A stretch of DNA of 64,000 nucleotides from Thelonectria olida (GCA_020736575.1 JAGPYM010000013.1:310001-374000), one strand, 5' to 3'. Positions 22,921 to 35,394 are shown, counted from the first letter of the stretch. A program made the numbers and translations. Notes: generated by a model from the letters alone, not told the origin.

Positions 22921-25391
22921 ATGATGAGCTGGTGGTCGTCCTCGGCCAACACGGCCTTGGACGAGCAGATTGAGAGAGCCACGAGCAGCAGCCTGTACGC
23001 CCCCTCGAGGCCCTTCCATGCCTTCATGCTGGCCTCTGTTGCTAACGTATGCCCATGTCTAGGGAGGACATTGCCTTGAACCTCGAAATATCCGATGTCA
23101 TCAGATCCAAGACCGTCGCACCTAAGGAGGCCATGCGCTCTTTGAAGCGCCGCATTGGAAACAAGAACCCCAACACCCAACTCAGCGCCCTCAGCGTACG
23201 ATGCACTCCGGCCGAATGAATACGATTCCAAAGCTAACCCGCATCTAGCTTGCCGATACATGTGTCAAGAATGGTGGATCGCATTTCCTCGCCGAGATTG
23301 CCTCTCGTGAGTTTATGGACAACTTGGTGTCGCTTCTCCAGGCAGTAGGCGGCGCCGCTGTCAACGCCGAAGTGAAGAACAAAATTCTTGAGTTGATACA
23401 GTCTTGGGCGGGTGCAACCGAAGGCCGATACGAACTTTCGTACATTAGCGAAGTGTACAGGACGTTGCAGCGGGATGGGTATCAGTTCGCCCCGAAGATT
23501 GCGGTCTCCAGCAGCATGATTGATAGCAGTGCGGTAAGAAAAGGCGGCGATGGTATGGTATGGGGTACAGTTGACTGACAACGGTTTTAACAGCCCCCGG
23601 AGTGGTCGGACTCTGACGTCTGTATGCGATGCCGAACACCCTTCACGTTCACGAACCGCAAGCATCATTGCCGAAACTGCGGAAACTGCTTCGACCAGCA
23701 GTGTTCCACCAAGACCATCGCCCTCCCTCATCTGGGAATTCTCACACCCGTTCGAGTCGACGACGGCTGCTATGCCAAACTCACCAACAAGGGCTTCAAG
23801 GACCTGAACCCCTCCCTCGACCGATCGCCAACCTATCCCCACAAGACCCGCAGCACCTCGGCCATGCAACCACGGGCGGCGCGTGTTGACGATGGTTTCG
23901 ATGACGATCTAAAGAAGGCTCTGGCGATGAGCCTGGAGGAGGTCAAAACCCACTCACGCGGATACGCTCAGCCCATTGCAAGCGTATCAAAGACGAATGG
24001 GGATAGCTCCGCTGTCAAGCAAGCTGAGGAGGACGATGATGACCTCAAGGCTGCTATTGCGGCCTCCTTGGCCGACATGGAGGAGCAAAAGAAGAGGCAC
24101 GCGGCCGCTCTTAAGGAGCAAACGTCCAGCAGCTCGGGAACCGGTGCCACCAACTTTGTCCTCCCCAAGAACGACTACGAGTTGACGCTTGTGGAGGCAG
24201 AGAATATCAATCTCTTTTCAACCTTGGTAGATCGCCTTCAGACGCAGCCACCTGGTACCATTCTTCGAGAGCCCCAGATTCAGGAGCTCTATGATAGTAT
24301 TGGAACACTGCGCCCTAAACTCGCGCGGACGTATGGGGAGGCAATGAGCAAGCATGGTAAGCTAGCGTCCACAAGTGGATGATTTCAGCCGACTAACCTG
24401 GTCCATAGACACCCTCTTAGATCTTCATGCCAAGCTCTCAACCGTAGTCAGGTATTACGACCGCATGCTTGAGGAGAGATTATCCAAGGCTTACCACCAG
24501 CAAAGCCTTGGTGGTTATAACCTGCCTCCTCCCCGCCAGTCATCTGGCCCCTACCCTTCTATCCACACACATATGCCTAGTAACCCTGGACCGGCCGAGA
24601 GCTTCTATACCGGCCAGCAGAGAACAAGCTATCAAGCTCCTCAGCAACAGGCCTATCAGCAACCACCTCCACAAGCAACGCCCCAGCCCCAATATGTATC
24701 GTACGGATCTGTACCACCCCAGCCTGGCCAATATCCCCCACCGCAGCAGCTGCAGCGGACCGAGAGCTGGCAGGATAAGGCGCCGTCAGCTCCATCGGCA
24801 CCCCAAGACCCCTACCAACAGCAGCCTCCTTTGGACTCGACACAGCCGACGCAGACACCCCAGCCAGTTGCTCCAACACCATCAGCGGACCCTAATGCCT
24901 CCTATTACCTCTCTCCACAGCAGACTCCTCAGACCCTTCCCCTAGGGCCGTCAGCACCCGGCCCGGCCCCTGAGGCCGGACAGTCCCCGTATCCAAGCTT
25001 GCAACAGCCCTTGCAGTACCCGAGGGGATCTGTCTCGGCTCAATCACAACCAACGCCAGTCCAAGCGGCTGCGCAGCCAGTGCTAGCAGCGCAACCTGTT
25101 CCGTCCCCTCAACCCGTCCAGCTTACGCCAGCACCTCAACCTTCTCAGCCCCCTCAGCAACCCCCACAGAGTCAACCACCCCAGCCGTCGCAACCGGCTC
25201 AGCAAGCACCTCCTCTGCAACAGCAGGCGTATTGGCAACCATCCATGCCCCAGCAGCACCAGGCACCCCCTGCGGCGCCCCAGACATGGGCATACGCAGG
25301 TTACAATCAAGATCCTTTCCCCGCGGTGCCAACGCACGAACCAGTCAGACAGCAGCAGCCTGCAAAGGAGGAAGCCCTGATTGAGCTCTAA
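22921..25391 (+). CDS. VPS27: ESCRT-0 subunit Vps27 (VHS-FYVE-UIM protein)
   Basis: Vps27 binds PI3P and ubiquitinated cargo on endosomes and starts ESCRT sorting. Exons are 22921-22994, 23063-23195, 23249-23533, 23594-24356 and 24409-25391, all in phase, for 745 residues. The VHS domain covers about 8-150 ([22 protein letters not shown]). The FYVE finger is at about 170-230 ([21 protein letters not shown]). Two ubiquitin-interacting motifs follow ([15 protein letters not shown] near 262 and [15 protein letters not shown] near 303). A helical GAT-like/Hse1-binding region is encoded around the fourth and fifth exon junction. The C-terminal 300 residues are Pro/Gln-rich and disordered. The protein ends in ALIEL, which resembles a clathrin-box motif. 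Two ATGs are adjacent at 22921 and 22924; the first was chosen. Confidence 0.93.
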
Positions 25392-26846
25392 TAGATGGCC
25401 TGTGACCGAGTTACCTAGTGTGAGGATGTTTCGTGTCGTGTAGGGGATTGGGTCTTTCAAGTGGTGAACTGACGGCGTTGGGTGGATTTCCGATTTACTC
25501 TGGGTGGAGGGAGACAAGAATGTACTGGACGAGCACAGTAAACAATGTCGCGATTTGTGATAGCCACCTTGCTTTTGTTGATACTCTCATGCTGTGACCA
25601 GAGCCTCGTGGCATTATGCACTGATTGGCGATAGGGTCGAATATGCCAAATGTGGTCAACTTGCCCGGTCTTAGGCGCTAATGGATCGTTTTACAGGACG
25701 ACGAGATTGTTGTTTGGCGAGATTCATATCCGACCTATCGATCTGAACTGCCGGCATCTAGCATCAACCCCTCTTCCCTGTTTTTGTGACCCCCTGTCCG
25801 CTCATATGTACGAATAGTTCCCTGCTAGGAGAGAAAGCAGGGTGAGGAGAGACGGCGGGGGTTCTCTGGTGTCTCGACGGGCCTGTTGTCTCTTGTCTCT
25901 CCACTTGTAATGATAGTTTTGTGTCTGATGAGTGCCTCATTGTTGGTCAGTCCAACTTGGTCAGCATAACTAGGTTGAGCTGGCGGTTCCGCCCGTTGCA
26001 ATTCATACGGGGCTTTATTCCATGACAGGCAATAGCTGTTGGTCTTCTTTTCCGCTTTCGGCTTCCTTCTCGTTGTCAGCTGCTCAACGAGGGAAACCAG
26101 CGAGTGTTTTTGCACCCGCCATGTACCACAGCAGCCATACAGAACGCAATCCCACCCCTCCCTTTTCGCACACAGCAAGGCCCAACAAACCCAGTCCTGC
26201 CCCCCCCCCCGGCGGCGCCTTCTTTCTTACTGCCCGCTCCACTCCTCCGCGACCCGTCGACCCGCAGCACGGACCAATCGCCGCGCCGGGGCCGCCCACG
26301 CACTGCATAAGCCTCCACACCGGCTCCGGGCATTTCGGTTGGACCGGGGACACGGCCGCTGGCTTGAGGCACTTGTGATTGCGCGGCATCCGCCATGCTT
26401 TGCAATGTACAGTCGCCTGCGTTTCACTGCTGCGTTTTTTGTTTTTGTTTTTTTCCTGTTGTTTGGTTCGCCTCAACGAGGTTAGTCGCTGGCGTCTTGG
26501 GGAAAGGTATCATCGATTCCGTCTGTAAGAGGGCGGCACGAGGGCTTTTGTTTCGTGGGGGTTGTCGTCTTCTTGTCGAGTTGATAAGGACTCTTGGGTT
26601 TCCCCTCCGATTTCTTTCCGTGCTTGATCATCTACCACTACATTCACCTTCTAACTAAGCTCCTGATTATCATCTCGCCGAGTTGTCCGGCATTACCTAA
26701 ACTAGGTAGGTATCCTTGGTCTATATCCCTCATAGCCTACCATCTTACATAGCTAGGTCTATATATATCACCCCTCAGCTCCTTCTCCCCAGCTACCTTT
26801 TATATTCGTCCCAGCTACAATCGACTTCATCACACATCCAGCAACA
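25392..26846. other. Intergenic region upstream of the histidine phosphatase gene
   Basis: No gene is recognised. A run of 12 C residues occurs near 26200. A motif TTACCTAAACTAGGTAGGTA lies at about 26694-26713, roughly 135-150 bp before the next start codon. The last 100 bp have the AT/CT-rich look of a fungal core promoter and leader. Confidence 0.4.
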
Positions 26847-27717
26847 ATGGCTCCTACAATTCACTTCGTCCGCCACGCCCAGGGCTTCCACAACCTCTCC
26901 CACGCCGCCGAGCAACTCCATGACCCAGACCTGACGCCCCTCGGCCTCCAGCAGTGCGCCAACCTCTCCGCCCAGTTCCCCCACCACACAGATATCACCA
27001 AGCTCATCGCCTCGCCCATGCGCCGCACCATGTACACCTGCCTGCACGCCTTCGGCACCACCAACCCGTCCCTGCTGCCCATCGTCGCCCTCCCCGTCTT
27101 CCAGGAAATCTCCCTGCAACCGTGCGACATCGGCTCGCCGCCCGCCAAGGTCGCCGCCGAGTTCGCCGACAAGGCTGACTATTCGCGCGTCGAAGCCTCG
27201 TGGACGGAAAAGGGCACCACGAGCCCCTACGAGCCGACGCTCGAGAAGCTCCTGGCTCGAGGCAAGCAGGGCCGATTGGCGTTGCGAGAAATCGCCGGTA
27301 GCGGAGACGACCACATTGTTGTCGTGACTCACGGAGGAATTCTTCACTTCCTGACTGATGACTGGCACGGCGTTGACGAGGACCAAGGTTCGTTCTAATC
27401 CCCACCCATTTGCCACGCCCAAAACAAGGATTATGACGACGGGAATAATACGAAGTGGAAATTCTTCAAAGCCCACTGTAACTGACCATCGTCATCGTAT
27501 TGTAGCCACCGGTTGGAAAAACTGCGAATACCGTTCCTACCAGTTTATCGACTCCACGGGCAAGGATGAGGAGGCCTCTCTTCGGGAAACTGCTGAGAGC
27601 TTTCGTCGTCGGCAGCCAACAATGACCCAGCTCACCGAGACTGAGCAGCGGGAGTTGCGTGCCCATGGTATCCAAAAGATGGGACCTTATCTTCACCTAA
27701 TCAATGTCAAGAACTAG
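26847..27717 (+). CDS. Histidine phosphatase (phosphoglycerate mutase-like) family protein
   Basis: A small cytosolic phosphatase of the histidine-phosphatase superfamily; the substrate is not clear from sequence. Exons are 26847-27387 and 27506-27717, joined in phase (VDEDQ/ATGWKN), for 250 residues. The N-terminal catalytic motif is VRHAQGFHN (Arg9, His10). The second arginine lies in ASPMRRTMYTC near 55, and the C-terminal catalytic His in VVVTHGG near 165. This is a complete active-site set, so the enzyme is probably active. Many fungi carry several such paralogues annotated only as phosphoglycerate mutase family. The sequence does not show that it is the glycolytic enzyme, which is a different and more conserved protein. 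Confidence 0.9.
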
Positions 27718-28191
27718 AGCACATGGAGGGACGACTAAAAGGGAATGTGAAAGAGTTGGCACCTCATCATACAGGATAAGTTTGTTGGATGAAATGGATC
27801 AGATTAAAATCCATTAGTATCAGAGAATCGTCGACCGACGAGATGTAGAAGCAAAAGGCACTTGAGATTTCCGCTAAAACATCGTGACGCCCCCGGCCTT
27901 GCCAGTTAAGTTAACTCCCAATGAAATTCAGTTGCACCAAGCTCAACGAGTTTCGTTTTGCTCCGTCGCCCGAGGATACTCGGTTGGTTTGTCCAGATCG
28001 GATCTTCCCAAGGCATCTGCTGCGCTCTGTATATCCTTCCAACTTAACACCTCAATTCCCAGCACCAGAAGAAACCATCCAACGTCGGATCGTGGGTCTG
28101 GCCTCAAGTTACAGCGGCAAAGGCATTTTGTGCCATTGGGGCTTCGTCTCAGAAACTCCTGGCTCGCGCAATCCAGTGGGCCTCCCGATTC
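27718..28191. other. Convergent intergenic spacer
   Basis: The spacer lies between the 3' ends of the phosphatase gene and the unknown minus-strand gene. Open frames at 27884-28202 overlap each other in different frames and look like chance frames. Confidence 0.4.
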
Positions 28192-29139
28192 CTAGCCGGT
28201 GAGTGTCCCATTAATGTACGGTGGACATTCTTTGAGAAGACTTCGGAACTGGAAATATTGCTTGTGATGGAAATTTTCCCGACTCGAGTAGATGACGCGA
28301 GCAAATAGTTCGTAGACAGCATCGCCCTGGTGTTTGAACCGCCGCAAGTTCGATTCTAGCATTTCTGAGATGTCGAAGAATGTCTTGTGCGGGTTGAGGA
28401 GCATTCTCGATAGGAAGGAATGTGGTCTCGTGACAGGAGGCGTTTCCGGGACTCGACTCCTGGAGTCAAAGACCACGCTCTGTGAGACTGGGTGCCCGAC
28501 CGTTGTCAGTGTATGGGGTTCTTGTGCGCCAGAGGACCCATCGGGTTTTCTCATTATTCTCGTAGACTCGTGAACAGCTGCCCAGTCTATGTCTTCGTCC
28601 AACAGTGAGTCATTATTATCGTTTATGGTGGCGCTCGGTCCTGTGGAAAAGGGAGAATGCTGTAAATTGGCATCAAAGTCTTCGGCGGATCTCGAGTCGC
28701 AATCGTACGCTCGTACGACACTCGAGGGTGGATTTTTCGTTTCATGACTGGGTAGAGTGTTAAGAAGTTCTTCGATGTCTTGGCCCTCATCAGACAGGCT
28801 GTTTAGAAACTCTTCAAGGTCGTCTTCGTTGTTGGGTATACTGCTCAGAAGCTCTTCAAATGCGTCTTCATCCATGTCCCAGTCTTCAGGGGAGACTATT
28901 TTCTTAGGGTCAACTCGACCGGTTTCAACAGCCAACGCGACAGATCTCTCAGGGGGACATGTTGATAACGTGGGGGTTTGTAGATAACCAAACTGTGGTG
29001 GAGATGGAGATGCTGATGGCGGATACACCTTGATAAGACACCGACGCTTGCGTGCTGCAAGACAGTCCTGGGAACTTGGGCTTTCGGATCTCATTTGTTT
29101 AACAGTGCTCGAGCTTTGCACCGGTTCCATCGTCGGCAT
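28192..29139 (-). CDS. Conserved-looking fungal protein of unknown function with acidic helical repeats
   Basis: I do not recognise this protein. From the ATG at 29139 it has 315 residues. The N-terminal third is Ser/Pro-rich. An acidic centre contains three consecutive similar units (AFEELLSSIP, DLEEFLNSLS, DIEELLNTLP) separated by Asn/Asp/Glu linkers. The C-terminal 80 residues look folded and helical (ISEMLESNLRRFKHQGD, AVYELFARVIYSSREN, KQYFQFRSLLKECPPY). The coding region may extend upstream. An intron with GTGAGT donor, GCTGAC branch and CATAG acceptor fits at 29165-29229. The exon start 29164 would read in frame into the ATG, and a 16-nt exon (29245-29230) behind a CACCAG acceptor is possible. 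The true N-terminus is therefore open. Confidence 0.7.
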   Translation of the reverse strand: MPTMEPVQSSSTVKQMRSESPSSQDCLAARKRRCLIKVYPPSASPSPPQFGYLQTPTLSTCPPERSVALAVETGRVDPKKIVSPEDWDMDEDAFEELLSSIPNNEDDLEEFLNSLSDEGQDIEELLNTLPSHETKNPPSSVVRAYDCDSRSAEDFDANLQHSPFSTGPSATINDNNDSLLDEDIDWAAVHESTRIMRKPDGSSGAQEPHTLTTVGHPVSQSVVFDSRSRVPETPPVTRPHSFLSRMLLNPHKTFFDISEMLESNLRRFKHQGDAVYELFARVIYSSRENFHHKQYFQFRSLLKECPPYINGTLTG

Positions 29140-30694
29140 CAGAGAACAAGGGATTGTAGACGGGCTATGAGATTGTCAGCCACTCATCCGGTACTCCAAT
29201 AACGCAAGGACCAGGCATAAAGGACTCACTCTCTTTCGGAAAACCCTGGTGAATCAGTCAGTAGTCGTCGGTCTCCCTATGAAAGTGGAATTATCATCAT
29301 GAAGGAGGCCGAGAATGAAATGGAGGCTCAGAGTGGAAACTATAGCGAGAGTCGCAACTGCTCAAAGAAGAAAAAAAGCTCCAGCCTTTCCGTGCTAATA
29401 GGACGGAGACTGGTAGCGGCCAGTCAGGCTTAGAAGGTGTAAACGATGAACAGTGAGAAGCCGACCTCGTGCTTCTGTTAGTTGGGAGTTGGAATCTTCA
29501 ATGGGTGCGGGGAGGGCAGAAGCAGTGATTGAAGGATGCCTCGAGTTGACTCTGTGTCACTCCTTCCACTTTCGCAGCATACCTCCCTGCGCAGAACGCA
29601 TGACTGACATCGGGCAGAACCGGGGCAGGTCCAAAGGAAGGAGCTTCAAGGATTGAGTAAGCAGTGCGCGAGGAAAGAACTACCCCGAGGACGTCCTGTA
29701 TTTCAAGCTGCGTTTGAGCCTTCTCAGCGTGACGGTTCGCTTCCCCGAGGAAATATCCGAATAACCGAGAGATACTGGACACCCTTGACTCCGGTGCTCA
29801 ATGCCGACGATTCTGCAGAAATGCCAGCAAAGCAGTCGATGCAATCCCCAAATCTGATGGAGGCTCATAAATCACAGCCTTTGGGGGTGGAATTGGGGGC
29901 CTACCCACCCCCATTGTCTCTGAACCCCACAGATTGTCCACCAACCAGGCTCCAATTAACGATCGGCGAGGCCATCTCCAGCGAGCTTCTCGGTCACCGG
30001 CCAGTGACAGGCCCCTAACCTGAGCGCTCGACCGGGGCTCCGCAACTTCCCCGTGTGACCTGCAGTTGGGGTTCGATCCACTTGGTGGCTTTGTCGGGCA
30101 AAAGTCAAACCCGATCGAAAATCCCAACCTGCTCTGCGCGTGTGTGTCTGTGTTGAGCTTGTAACGACTCTTTCATCGACCGATCTCTCTCCGGCACTCA
30201 ACGGCGTGTCCCCTGAGTCAATTGGCGCCCCCCTCCAACGCCATCTCCTCATTCGTCGGTCGTCACTCGCTCTCCCGCCCCCTGCTGCCCCTCCTGCCCC
30301 TTCCGGGCCACCGCCGCAAGCACATGTCAGCTCCCACACTCCAACCATCATGCCAAACCCAACACCAATACAAGTCTCACGGCGGCTTCCGCGACTATTG
30401 ATCCCCCACTCTCTTTCCTGTCTTCGACTCCCCAGATATTTATCTCGTGCCCATTTCTCCTTCTCCTCCTTTGTGGCTTTACCCTCGACTTCATCTTTAC
30501 CCGTTTTCCCTGCGCCCTCCCATTTCCCGCATTCCCTACACTTACAGCCCTCCCAAGCCACCCCGCCCGTCTTCAAACCACCACGCAGATTCCACAAACC
30601 CTCATTTCTTCCCCCGCCTTCTTGCTAGGGACGACTCGCTTGCCACGATATTGTAGAGCGTAGACGATCGTACCAGGTCGTGTCGTGCGCAAGA
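29140..30694. promoter_or_regulatory. Divergent intergenic region before glycerol kinase
   Basis: The 1.5 kb between the unknown minus-strand gene and the glycerol kinase holds no convincing complete gene, apart from possible upstream exons of the minus-strand gene near 29164-29245. A minus-strand frame at 29782-29498 begins with a helical stretch (ISRLFGYFLGEANRHAE) and could be part of a 5' exon, but I cannot connect it. From 30140 to 30640 the sequence is strongly CT-rich, a typical leader for glycerol kinase. Confidence 0.4.
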
Positions 30695-32533
30695 ATGAAC
30701 TCTACAGTCACCAACGGTGTGTCTAGCCCGGCACCAACCAAACCGGAGCTTGATCAGCAGGTCAAGGTGGAACATCTTGAGACTAAGACGCCTCGCACTG
30801 CCGACATCTTACTCGAAGAACAGCTCGAGGAACAGCTTCCCGATGGAATTACCGAGACGAACGAGGAGTTGCAGAAGCACTGGTTTGTTGGTAGCATTGA
30901 CCAGGGCACAACATCGACTCGCTTTCTCATCTTCAATGGCCATGGTGAGCCAGTTGCGAGCCATCAAATCGAGTTTGAGAACAAGTACCCCGAATCCGGG
31001 TATGCTTTACCGATTCTGATCCTATTATCTTTCTTCTAACTCTCTTCCTAGGTGGCATGAACATGACCCCTTAGAACTCCTCGAGTCCGTTGAGGATTGC
31101 ATCGAGAAGGCGACCGAGAAGTTCCTCTCTCAGGGCTATTCTGTGTCCAAAATCCGAGCAGTGGGCATCACCAATCAGCGAGAGACGACGGTGCTCTGGG
31201 ACAAGAACACGGGTGAGCCACTATACAATGCTGTTGTCTGGCCTGATACACGAACGGCCGCCCTCGTTCGAGACCTCAAGACCCGCCCAGGTGCCGATAA
31301 GCTTCAGGAGAAGTGCGGCCTTCCTCTTTCCACCTACCCTTCCAGTGTCAAGTTGCTTTGGCTGATCGAGAATGTCGACTCGGTACGCAAAGCTTATGAA
31401 GAGCAACGTCTTGCCTTTGGCACGGTCGATTCATGGCTCATCTACCGTCTCAATGGTGGCCAGGAACGTGAGGGTGGACCCATATATGTCACTGATTCAA
31501 CAAACGCGAGCCGGACCATGTTCATGAACTTGAAAACCCTGGACTACGATGATGGCCTACTCGAGTTTTTCGGGATTGACCGAAACAAGCTCGCTCTCCC
31601 CAAGATTGTTCCGTCGTCTCATCCAACCGCTTTTGGTTCCCTGGTTCGTGGATGTCTCAGGGGCGTACCCATTGCTGGGTGCTTGGGTGATCAATCCTCC
31701 GCCCTCGTGGGTCAATGCGGATTCAGTCCTGGTCAGGCCAAGAACACTTATGGCACAGGTTGTTTCCTACTTTACAATGTTGGCAACGAACCCGTCATCT
31801 CAAAGACTGGTCTCCTCGCTACGGTAGCATACGACTTTGGCAATGGGCGCAAACCAGTCTATGCCCTTGAAGGCAGCATCGCTGTAGCCGGCTCGGGTGT
31901 CAAGTTCCTTCAGAACAAACTATCTCTGATCAAGCAGTCCTCGGAAGTGGACGCACTCGCCAACACGGTCAAGGACAACGGCGGCGTGGTCTTTGTGACC
32001 GCCTTCAGTGGTCTCTTTGCCCCATACTGGATTGACGACGCCAAGGGCACTCTCTGTACGTATTCACTTATCGCCTTCCCAAAGGTCGAAGAAACTAATG
32101 TCGATCACCAGTCGGAATTACACAACACACAGAAAAGGGCCACATTATGCGAGCAACGCTTGAGGCAACCTGCCACCAAACCGCAGCAATTCTAGATGCC
32201 ATGGCTGCTGATTCTGGACATGCTCTGGAGAAGTTGGCAGTTGATGGCGGTCTGTCAAACTCGGAGTTGTGTATGCAAACCCAAGCTGACCTCAGCGGCA
32301 TCCCCGTCGACCGTCCAGCCATGCGTGAGACTACGGCGTTGGGAGCTGCCATCGCGGCCGGGCTGGCCACAGGCGTTTGGAATGAGCTTGAGGAGCTCAA
32401 GCATGTGAATAGCAAGGATCGCAAGGTGTTTAAGCCCCAACTCGCGGTCGACGAGCGCAAAAAGCAGCGCAGGAGATGGGAGCGAGCGGTCGAGATGAGC
32501 AGGGGATGGGTCAGAGATGAAGACGATGAGTAA
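30695..32533 (+). CDS. GUT1: Glycerol kinase (FGGY family)
   Basis: The enzyme phosphorylates glycerol to glycerol-3-phosphate in the cytosol, the first step of glycerol use. Exons are 30695-30999, 31052-32055 and 32112-32533, joined in phase (PESG/WHEH and GTLF/GITQH), for 576 residues. An N-terminal extension of about 70 residues precedes the first phosphate-binding motif (VGSIDQGTTSTRF). Further family motifs are TNQRETTVLWDK with VVWPDTRT near 160-190, STNASRTMFMN near 270, and CLGDQSSALVGQ near 330. NTYGTGCFLLYNVG lies near 350 and the C-terminal VDGGLSNSELCMQ near 470. The Lys-rich tail (DERKKQRRRWERAV) ends in acidic residues. The start is the first in-frame ATG. An AATAAA lies about 66 bp after the stop. 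Confidence 0.95.
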
Positions 32534-32598
32534 TGAAGCAAATGGCAGAGAACAAGAATACGATGGGGTAATGGAACCGCCAGTGTACGATACGTGTG

Positions 32599-32604
32599 AA
32601 TAAA
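32599..32604 (+). terminator. AATAAA polyadenylation signal of glycerol kinase
   Basis: A canonical AATAAA sits about 66 bp downstream of the glycerol kinase stop codon, a normal distance for a fungal 3' UTR. It is the clearest such signal close behind a stop in the window. Confidence 0.5.
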
Positions 32605-34068
32605 ACATGGGTCAAGGCGACATGGCGAGCATTGGAGGATTAGAAGTTATGAGAAACTGAGCAACAATGGAAGGCAGCATCAACATAGGCGAGTCGCTAA
32701 GCCAACTAGGCCAAGGCCGATTGGGCGAGAATCGAGCGGATTGAATCAAGAGACTTGAGGTCAGGCAATCGATTCGTTCCCTGCGAAGCATTCTCAGTCC
32801 TCTGGTGTTGGCAACTACCAACAGGATGGCGTTTTAGGTCGAGTCAAGAAGACCCCGCATCAGTGACAACAGAAGGAGGGGTTCTGGTGGCGATGCCCCA
32901 CAAAGAGGTTGATGGCTGCGGATGCTTTATTTAGAGCGCGTCTGGAGGGAGCCAGCTGGCCCAGGGTCGAATTTGAAAGGATCCCAACGTGGTACTGCAC
33001 GAGGTAGTTCGTAGATAACCCAAGTCGATGCAACGTGGTTGGTTGATGAGCGATTCTAGGTTCATACGAATATTTCTCGTCAAGAAGTCTCGATCTGCCA
33101 GCGGAATTGAAGGGGTGGGCGTCAAAAAAGAGGCAGAGTGCTTTGGGTTCCTGCTTAGAGTGCGGCTGAGCATCCGGAACCCCTGCAGTTCCGCGTCCAG
33201 CGCCCCTCTCTCACAAGCAAGTCAAGGAGGCACTGCTGGGGAAGGGACTCTGCTTCTTTGTACGAAGTATTTGCTCAGCCTCAACTTGGGGTTCAAGTTG
33301 GCGAGTGGGGGTTGGTCACAGTGAGGATGCACAGATACGCGGATGGAGGAAATAAAGATGGACGGGAGGAAGAGACGAGATGCAGGTCGAAAGAAGGTTT
33401 TGATTATTGGCAATAATCAGGACGCTTCAAGACTTGGCAATCGCTGTGAGGACGAGGATGTTGTTGAGAGAATGGTTTTCTTGGGCTAGAGCTATGTAGG
33501 TAGGTGAGTTCGACCGGGGTCTCGAACAAAGGCCAAGTTGGAGCTGAATCAATGACATGTTCGAGACTTCAATACTCCCTCTCCTCAGTCTAGACACTGT
33601 TAATCTCCATCTCCAAACTGTCGGTGAAGGTGATGAAAAATTATCATCAACTTGCAAACGTCCAAGTCAGCAATCATCAGTCCACCAAAACGTGAAGCGA
33701 CTAAACGCCCAACAACCCCTCGAAGAAAAGCGAAGGGTCCCCACAAAGGCGGCCCAGCAACAAGGGAGGGGTCGAGGGGGAAGAAAAGTCCTAGACGAGT
33801 CCTGGATCTGATCAGAGTCGTGGGACTCGTGGCGGGGAGCAAACCGCATTTGTCACCCAGTTGCAGGCGGGCTGGCCCTAGCAATGGCCCATCATGGGAC
33901 AAAGCCCCCCCAGATCCGAATAAGCCTCACAAACCCCGCCACTGTTTGAGAGACGTTGGGAATGGAATCATTGCTTCCAGGCTTTGCCATGGAGAAACCC
34001 GCGCATAGTCTTTGATGTTATCATAGCTCGAGACAACCTCAAGACTACCTGGCATGCGCACGAAGTGT

Positions 34069-34086
34069 CTAGGTACCTTAGGTAAC
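34069..34086. promoter_or_regulatory. CTAGGTACCTTAGGTAAC palindromic motif
   Basis: This intergenic motif has the same TAGGTACCT core as 14320-14340. It lies about 2.3 kb before the Hsp70-like start. Function is unknown. Confidence 0.25.
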
Positions 34087-35380
34087 CCAGACTCAGTTGA
34101 CTGGCCGCCTTCCGTCTTAGGCGACTCTGCCCATCTTGAAACTCGCCCTCCAGGCTCTCGCCTGCCTGCCATTGTCACATTAGCTCAACGAGGTCTCAAT
34201 CTCAATTGCCATCTTCAGTCGCTGATCCAGCTTCTCTCTGCTTCTTCATCAACGACCCTTTTCATGAAATGCAAAGACATGCGGCATCATGAAAAGTGAT
34301 AAGTAAGGATCTCTCTATTCTCACACACCCCACCCCGCATCCACACCCATCCTTGCTGGCACCACCCAAAATCCACACAGGGGAGAACAGGTCACAGCTC
34401 GAGGCAAGCAAGCAAGGCAGAGTGTTTGCTTCGCCAACATCGATTCTGTGAGTCTTCTGTTGCCTTGGATCGATTCATCGAGTTAGGCACACCATCGAGC
34501 GAGGTTACCCAGGCCCCAGGACTCGGGACAGCGATGAATTGAAACAAACATGGGAAATTGAGGGCCGTCAGGACTCAGCCCAAAGCCCAGAGCTGAATTC
34601 CGAACCCCACTAGCCCTGCAGAGCACTCGGGCACAGCGCCGGGTGAGCGTGAGCGTGCCGGCCATTCAGCGCAACGCCGCATCAATCCATCCATTCGCAG
34701 CGGCGGTATCCCGCAACGGCACCTAAGGTTACGGTAACGTACCGTTCCGAAATTTCACCCTTCTTAACCTCAAGGATTAGTTGCAACTCCCGTTGTCAGC
34801 ATAAAGGGATGGAATCTGAGGAACCCAGTCTCTTCAATTTCCGGGCGCGTAATCAATCAACTTTGTCTGACAGCCTTCATTCAACATCGCTGGACCAAGC
34901 CCCATCTCGTCATCCGTCCAATCGAGCCAACCTTGCCTCAGCCTTACAACGTAACAACGCTGCCAAAAAGACGTTAGCGCCGTCAGCTGTAGCTAATTGT
35001 CCTCGCTTCTTTTGTGAAAGGTGCAGCGCCCATCCATTCGTACAGCAACGCACAGTAATGAATCTACTCCACTCCGCCTCTCTGGATTGATCCCGGCCAG
35101 CCAAAGTCCTTCCTCAGTTCCCCGTCACTGTCAGCCACACAGCCCAGCCCAGCCCAACCCAAGAACTCAGAGCCCAAAGCAACGAGCCCGAGACGGTGCA
35201 GCATCGAGCAGTGACCTTTCAGCTAGAAGGTAACGGGAGAGCACGCCAGAAGCACAGTTTCCCTCCACTGCCTGCCACTTGGTCGTCGTCGTCGTCATCG
35301 TCGTCAAACTGCAGCTTCCATCTGCTGATGAGGTGGAAACAGAGACACTTGACACCTCGGACAAAGGAATTCCCATCTAG

Positions 35381-35394
35381 ACCTACCTAGGTAC
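35381..35394. promoter_or_regulatory. ACCTACCTAGGTAC palindromic motif
   Basis: A second intergenic TACCTAGGTA palindrome lies about 1 kb before the Hsp70-like start codon. Function is unknown and inferred only from recurrence. Confidence 0.25.

Noticed and set aside
26793..27476. 227-codon minus-strand open frame over the histidine phosphatase
   Set aside because: Gly/Val/Glu-rich translation is the usual antisense image of a GC-rich exon. The plus-strand frame has a complete active site.
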